Shown one piece after another: positions 16,330-20,103 of a stretch of DNA of 20,103 nt. The DNA comes from Cloacimonetes bacterium UBA5456. GTDB taxonomy: Bacteria > Cloacimonadota > Cloacimonadia > Cloacimonadales > Cloacimonadaceae. The stretch spans positions 51,881 through 71,983 of the forward strand of contig DIQS01000070.1 in the NCBI GenBank assembly GCA_002427325.1, read 5' to 3'. Both the position numbers and the translations under genes were made by a program. The notes beneath the pieces were generated by a model that was not told the origin of the DNA, searched no databases, and saw only the letters and a list, made by a program, of their open reading frames with translations. Position 1 is the first letter of the stretch; each line of letters starts with the position of its first letter.

Positions 16330-17049
16330 CTAACCTATGGCGCGGCTAAAGGTGTAGGCCGCAACGGACTTTGCACCAGCTTCAAGCAGTGCTAAAGTGC
16401 TCTCATTGATCGTGTGTCCAGTGGTGAAAACGTCGTCGATAACGATGATATTTCTGCCTTGCGCTGCACTCTTGGCAGAAAAAGCACCGGATACGTTCTT
16501 CCGTCGCTGATGAAAATCCAGCTCTGTCTGACTGCGCGTATATCGCTTGCGACTAATCAATTCCGCATAACTCTTTCCGCTATATTTGGCAAAACTGCGG
16601 GCGATGAGTTCACTCTGATTGAAGCCTCGCTCGCGCTTGCGAACCCTGTGCAGCGGCACGGCTGTAACGAGCTCATAATCTTCAAACTCTGGATAATTTT
16701 CCAAAGCTTCTGCCATTTTCAAAGCAAAATAGTCTGCAAGTGCCTGATAGGCGTCATATTTTAGACGATGAACCAAAGTCTTTGCCACCTGATCATAAGC
16801 GACTGCAGCTCGGGCAAAACTAAAGCTGAAATCCTCTTCTTGATAGGGAAGACTGTTGTCCCCTTGATGGACTAAACTTTTCCCAAAGCTATCCTCGGAA
16901 GGAGGCAATAGTTCTGCTTCGCAACCCATGCACACCTGTTTTTCAGGATAGTTCAGCCTCGTGCCACAACTATGGCAAACCGCCGGAAAGACGAGCTCAA
17001 CGGCTGCTGTTAAAAAATCTTTCGATTGCGCTAAAAATGTGTTTGCCAT
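16330..17049 (-). CDS. ComF family phosphoribosyltransferase-like protein
   Basis: At 239 aa this has the typical ComF/GntX build: an N-terminal four-cysteine zinc ribbon (Cys25, Cys28, Cys40, Cys43) right after the short family segment LVFPAVC, then a type I phosphoribosyltransferase domain. The latter contains VPLHRVRKRERGFNQSE (131-147) and the PRPP-binding loop VIDDVFTTG (203-211). ComF proteins take part in DNA uptake in competent bacteria and in DNA processing elsewhere; whether they catalyse phosphoribosyl transfer is unclear. The ATG at 17049 was chosen because it is the last in-frame start before the conserved region. The reading frame extends to a GTG at 17079. Either way the gene overlaps the end of purQ, by 53 bases from 17049. 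I see no strong ribosome site, which suggests coupled translation with purQ. Confidence 0.9.
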   Translation of the reverse strand: MANTFLAQSKDFLTAAVELVFPAVCHSCGTRLNYPEKQVCMGCEAELLPPSEDSFGKSLVHQGDNSLPYQEEDFSFSFARAAVAYDQVAKTLVHRLKYDAYQALADYFALKMAEALENYPEFEDYELVTAVPLHRVRKRERGFNQSELIARSFAKYSGKSYAELISRKRYTRSQTELDFHQRRKNVSGAFSAKSAAQGRNIIVIDDVFTTGHTINESTLALLEAGAKSVAAYTFSRAIG

Positions 17050-17692
17050 CTTGGCTACATACGCTGTCGCTGGCTGCACGCTCAGGGTGGGGCATCATGC
17101 CCAAAACATTGCGTCCGGCGTTGATGATCCCGGCGATGTTATCCACAGCACCATTGGGATTTGTCTCAGCTCCGCCGCGTCCTGTTTCATCACAATAGCG
17201 GAAGAGAATTCTGTCTTCATCTTGCAATCTCTTCAGTCCGTCGGGATCGACGTAGAAATTGCCTTCTTTGTGGGCGATGGGGATATCTAAGATGGTGCCG
17301 GGGATGAGACCCTTAGTAAAGGGGCTGTCGCTGGTTTCCACCTTGAGATATTGATGTTGGCAGATAAAATTCAGATTTTTGTTGATGAGCAAAGCACCCG
17401 GCAAAAGCCCGGCTTCGGTCAAGATCTGAAAACCATTGCAGATACCCAAGACCAAGCCGCCTTTTTGAGCATAAGCTAAGACCTCGGAAACAATGGGCGA
17501 AAAGCGTGCCAATGCACCGCAACGGAGATAGTCTCCATAGGAAAATCCACCGGGAATGATCACCAAGTCGGGATTTTCGAGATCGCGGTCTTTGTGCCAA
17601 ATCAATCGGGCATCGTGTCCGCGCTCGGCAAAAGCATCACGTGCATCATAGTCGCAATTTGAACCGGGAAAAGTGATTACGCTAACTCGCAA
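16997..17692 (-). CDS. purQ: Phosphoribosylformylglycinamidine synthase glutaminase subunit PurQ
   Basis: The 231-aa class I glutamine amidotransferase subunit of FGAM synthase (purine pathway step 4) supplies ammonia to PurL. The catalytic triad is visible as Cys85 in GICNGFQ and His202/Glu204 in MPHPERA. The N-terminal FPGSNCDYD (8-16) and PGGFSYGDYLRCGA (47-60) blocks are family signatures. The start codon is TTG at 17692. It is supported by a GAGGAG ribosome site eight bases upstream, formed by the last two Glu codons of purS, and there is no better start nearby. The gap to purS is two bases, so the two are coupled, as expected for subunits of one complex with PurL. PurL is not in this window. 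Confidence 0.96.
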   Translation of the reverse strand: MRVSVITFPGSNCDYDARDAFAERGHDARLIWHKDRDLENPDLVIIPGGFSYGDYLRCGALARFSPIVSEVLAYAQKGGLVLGICNGFQILTEAGLLPGALLINKNLNFICQHQYLKVETSDSPFTKGLIPGTILDIPIAHKEGNFYVDPDGLKRLQDEDRILFRYCDETGRGGAETNPNGAVDNIAGIINAGRNVLGMMPHPERAASDSVCSQDGKHIFSAIERFFNSSR

Positions 17693-17694
17693 GA

Positions 17695-17943
17695 TCAGAT
17701 CTCCTCAATCTCAAATCTATAACTTTCGGTGTTTGGATTGGCAAGAAGATTGTCACACATTTCTTTTGTCATCTTCTTTACTTCTTCCACATCCGAATTG
17801 TCAAAATCCACTTGGATGTATTTGCTGATAGTGGTCTGAACCACGTCCTTATAACCCATCGTGATCAATGAATTCATCACGGCTTTGCCTTGCGGGTCCA
17901 ATACGCCCGCCTTGAGTTGCACAAATATTTTGGCTCTAAGCAT
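17695..17943 (-). CDS. purS: Phosphoribosylformylglycinamidine synthase subunit PurS
   Basis: This 82-aa protein is the usual size and pattern for PurS, the small dimeric subunit that bridges PurL and PurQ in the three-part FGAM synthase of Gram-positive and many other bacteria. Signature features are KIFVQLKAGVLDPQGKAV near the start and GYKDVV-T-SKYIQV in the middle, followed by a C-terminal strand with acidic residues. It is the first gene of the six-gene minus-strand run that continues through purQ, the ComF-like gene and the MutL-like gene to the terminator near 12860. A modest GGAAG site lies just before its ATG. No convincing promoter could be fixed in the AT-rich region upstream. Confidence 0.95.
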   Translation of the reverse strand: MLRAKIFVQLKAGVLDPQGKAVMNSLITMGYKDVVQTTISKYIQVDFDNSDVEEVKKMTKEMCDNLLANPNTESYRFEIEEI

Positions 17944-18159
17944 CTTACTTCCAATTACTTTATTTCTAAGAATAACAGCTTTTATTTAGTGCGGTATTTA
18001 GTCAATAAAAATCGTTATTTATCTTGAATTTGGGGAATTGCAGGGATATGTGTTTGTCTGGTAACATAATTCACGGTATGTCAAATAGGCCTCGTCTTAT
18101 CAGCGCGAAAATATACGACATAAAGACGTGACATCCCTTCTCAGCAAGATCAGTGCAAA
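17944..18159. other. Intergenic region upstream of purS
   Basis: These 216 bases separate the end of the ABC exporter gene from purS, both on the minus strand. They should hold the purS promoter. TTGACT (18005-18000) and TTGACA (18084-18079) occur in minus orientation, but neither has a good -10 at 16-18 bases. I see no clear terminator for the exporter gene and no recognisable purine-riboswitch core. Confidence 0.4.
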
Positions 18160-19881
18160 TCATGTTTCACTAAATTGTCTATTCCATAGCGAAGCATAGA
18201 CCCCATCAAGACTAAGCAATTCTTCATGTGTCCCGGATTCTATTATCGCCCCATTTTTCATCACAAAAATCGTGTCTGCCCTTACGATTGTTGCCAACCT
18301 ATGTGCAATTATCAAAGCTGTCTTGCCTTTGACCGCAGAAAAGACGGTGTCCATCACCGAAATCTCGGTTTGAACATCGAGATTGCCGGATATTTCATCG
18401 GCTATTATAAACTTGGCATTGCTTAAGATAGCTCTACCGATTGCTAACCTCTGTTTTTCGCCTCCGGAGAGATTGGTGCCCAATTCATTGATGGAAGTAT
18501 CCAAGCCTTCGGAGAGTGAATCTACGAACACGTCCAGTTTCAATGCTTTAAGCGTGTCCTGAATATCTTGTTCTGAAATGGAAGGCGCACCATAAGTCAA
18601 GTTTTCTCGCAGCGAGCCCGGCAAGAGATAGCTGTCTTGCGGAATATAGCCAAATAACCGCCTCAGTGAACTATGGCAAATGTCTTTAATTGAGTGCTTG
18701 TTGATCAATATATCTCCTGAACCCACATCAAAGAAGCTCATGATCAATTTTGCAAGCGTAGATTTCCCTGATCCAGAGTCTCCCACAACTGCATATATTT
18801 TATCACTTTCCAGCTTCATGGACACATTGTTCAAGATGTTTCTTTCCGCGGCCTCATCATATTTAAAGAACACTTCTTTGAACTCTATGTCTTGAAACTC
18901 AGATACTTTATGTTGTGCTCTCGTATCGGAGACGGCCTCTGTTTTTAATACACTATCCACTCGTTCCAAGGATTTCTTAAATCTTTTGCTCTCTGCAGCG
19001 ATGCCCGAGATGGTTTGCACGGGGTCTAAGAACCTGCCCATAAAAGAATAAAAGGCAATTGCTGTTCCCAAGGTCGTTTGTCCTTTCGCCACCATCAAGA
19101 TTGCATATCCAAATAGCCCCAAAGACATCGCATGACCAAAAAGATAAGCAACAGACTCGGCTTTGACCTCTATGTCAGTCATTTTCATGTCGTTTTCGTA
19201 ATATGAAGAAGAAATATCGCGATATCTCTCAGCCTCATATTTCTCCTTATTAAAAGATTTGATCACCTCAAAGCTCTTGAGAATCCTCTGCATGGCTGAA
19301 GTCATTCTGTCGTAAAACTTGTAATAATCAGGCACTAAGGCTTCCAGTTTTTTGCCGGCCAGAGTGTAAATAAAGAAGTATGGGATAATGAGAAACAGCG
19401 CAATCAGGGCAAGCCTGACGTTAAGGTTCAGCATGACGACTAAGACGATGATGAAAACAGTCACTTGCGAGATGATGGGTATGATTTTCCGATTTAGAAA
19501 CGAGGCGATAACATAGGTGTCTTTTTGAATGATATTTTGCAATGTGCTCTGTTTGTTTTGCAAGAAAAACCGATGTTCCTGCTCAAGCACATTTTGGACT
19601 AAGCGATTCTTTATGTCGATGTCCATGCGCTTCACGATCTTTGCGCTAAGTATCTGATTTATATAATAGACCACAGTTTGGCAGGCTATCAATATGAGGA
19701 TAAGAATGAATGCTTTTATTACTAAGCTAATGCCCATACCGGGCAAGGCGGTATCAACCAAATAACGCATTAGTAAAGGGTTTATGGACACAATTATCGC
19801 TTGTATAAATGAAAATATGACAAAGAATACAAGTAGGTATTTCACGCTCTTAAGTGTTAACATTAAGTTACTTTTTTTCAT
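18160..19881 (-). CDS. ABC exporter half-transporter (fused membrane and ATP-binding domains)
   Basis: The protein is 573 aa, the usual length for an MsbA/LmrA-type exporter that works as a dimer in the inner membrane. The N-terminal membrane domain shows about six hydrophobic segments (about 15-42, 53-77, 136-152, 154-175, 243-265, 268-290). The nucleotide-binding domain follows: Walker A GDSGSGKST (367-375), Q-loop Gln415 in YIPQD, signature LSGGE (471-475), Walker B FIIADE (491-496) with Glu496, D-loop NLD (500-502) and switch His527 in IIAHRL. The sequence IADEISGNLD differs slightly from the usual LDEPTSALD but keeps the catalytic residues. There is no N-terminal peptidase domain. The ATG at 19881 is supported by GAGG five bases upstream. 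No partner transporter, substrate gene or periplasmic component is adjacent, so lipid, drug or peptide export are all possible. Confidence 0.93.
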   Translation of the reverse strand: MKKSNLMLTLKSVKYLLVFFVIFSFIQAIIVSINPLLMRYLVDTALPGMGISLVIKAFILILILIACQTVVYYINQILSAKIVKRMDIDIKNRLVQNVLEQEHRFFLQNKQSTLQNIIQKDTYVIASFLNRKIIPIISQVTVFIIVLVVMLNLNVRLALIALFLIIPYFFIYTLAGKKLEALVPDYYKFYDRMTSAMQRILKSFEVIKSFNKEKYEAERYRDISSSYYENDMKMTDIEVKAESVAYLFGHAMSLGLFGYAILMVAKGQTTLGTAIAFYSFMGRFLDPVQTISGIAAESKRFKKSLERVDSVLKTEAVSDTRAQHKVSEFQDIEFKEVFFKYDEAAERNILNNVSMKLESDKIYAVVGDSGSGKSTLAKLIMSFFDVGSGDILINKHSIKDICHSSLRRLFGYIPQDSYLLPGSLRENLTYGAPSISEQDIQDTLKALKLDVFVDSLSEGLDTSINELGTNLSGGEKQRLAIGRAILSNAKFIIADEISGNLDVQTEISVMDTVFSAVKGKTALIIAHRLATIVRADTIFVMKNGAIIESGTHEELLSLDGVYASLWNRQFSET

Positions 19882-19932
19882 TTTTGCCTCGTGATTCAGG
19901 TTGACTGGCTATAGCTCATTTTTGTTTTCATA

Positions 19933-19947
19933 ATCTGTTTTACAGAT
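19933..19947. repeat. Short perfect palindrome upstream of the ABC exporter gene
   Basis: ATCTGT and ACAGAT are separated by TTT and form a 15-base interrupted palindrome about 50 bases before the exporter start codon. It could be a repressor operator or a small hairpin in the leader. No T-tract follows on the minus strand, so it is not a terminator. Confidence 0.4.
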
Positions 19948-19989
19948 GGGAGCAAGCTATTATTCTTTAAATATATGGTCAAGAACAAT

Positions 19990-20006
19990 TTGCATATTAG
20001 ATGCAA
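19990..20006. repeat. Second short palindrome upstream of the ABC exporter gene
   Basis: TTGCAT and ATGCAA are separated by five bases. The palindrome lies directly upstream of a TTGACC element (19982-19977, minus strand) that could be a -35. The matching -10 at 17 bases (TAGCTT) is weak. The position suits an operator, but this is inferred. Confidence 0.35.
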
Positions 20007-20103
20007 TCTTCCGCAAGTTCTTTTGATTGTCTAAGAGGTGGGTGGTTATCTCCCTTCTTCCCTATATATTACAGCTCACCGTGCGCTCATGATATGCTCA
20101 TGC
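20007..20103. other. Unassigned right edge of the window
   Basis: No minus-strand frame stays open across this edge; all three have stops within the last 30 bases. A plus-strand frame from an ATG at 20001 is open to the end (34 codons), but it lacks a ribosome site and has no recognisable content. I make no call. Confidence 0.3.

Noticed and set aside
18079..18084. Perfect TTGACA upstream of purS
   Set aside because: No acceptable -10 box lies 15-19 bases downstream on the minus strand, and it is about 140 bases from the gene.
20001..20103. Plus-strand frame running off the right edge
   Set aside because: It is only 34 codons, starts inside a palindrome and has no ribosome site or recognisable content.

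Overview
The window looks like a chromosomal stretch of an anaerobic, amino-acid-fermenting bacterium of the FCB superphylum, most likely Candidatus Cloacimonadota or a close relative. This is inferred from gene content, not from a marker gene. The clues are very large secreted proteins with FG-GAP-type repeats and C-terminal FlgD/Por-secretion-tail domains, a PorQ-like outer-membrane protein between them, a two-subunit 3-oxoacid/butyrate CoA-transferase, and a MutL/GlmL-type ATPase of the kind that serves B12-dependent mutases. Genes are tightly packed, mostly have clear Shine-Dalgarno sites, and nearly all lie on the minus strand. I see no tRNA, rRNA, IS element, CRISPR array or phage gene.

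Layout. (1) 1-1430, plus strand: an SRAP-domain protein (YedK/HMCES type) and a rubrerythrin-like ferritin-fold protein, closed by a hairpin that probably terminates transcription from both sides. (2) 1435-2746, minus: CoA-transferase subunits B and A, with translationally coupled ends. (3) 2840-4165, minus: the ribosome-associated GTPase HflX. (4) 4263-12510, minus: a three-gene secretion operon read in the order M6-like protein, PorQ-like barrel, subtilisin-like protease, with a good sigma-70-type promoter at 12573-12601. (5) 12511-12913: an AT-rich intergenic stretch holding that promoter and, at 12853-12885, the terminator of the next operon. (6) 12914-17943, minus: a compact six-gene run, purS, purQ, comF-like phosphoribosyltransferase, a small basic protein, the MutL/GlmL-like ATPase, and an uncharacterised beta-rich protein. 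(7) 18160-19881, minus: a lone half-size ABC exporter with two small palindromes upstream.

How they may work together. Regions 2 and 6 fit amino-acid fermentation: a B12-mutase helper and a CoA-transferase that activates or recycles short-chain acyl groups. The mutase itself is not in the window. Region 4 looks like a dedicated export cassette in which the PorQ-like protein may help two surface or secreted proteins cross or dock at the outer membrane.

The observation most worth checking is that the M6-family protein carries HQxxH instead of HExxH and Thr in place of the usual Asp zinc ligand. It is therefore probably a pseudopeptidase, co-expressed with a subtilase whose triad is intact. The second is the pairing of the long MutL-like ATPase with two proteins of unknown function. 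I did not find an unmistakable new defence or mobile system.
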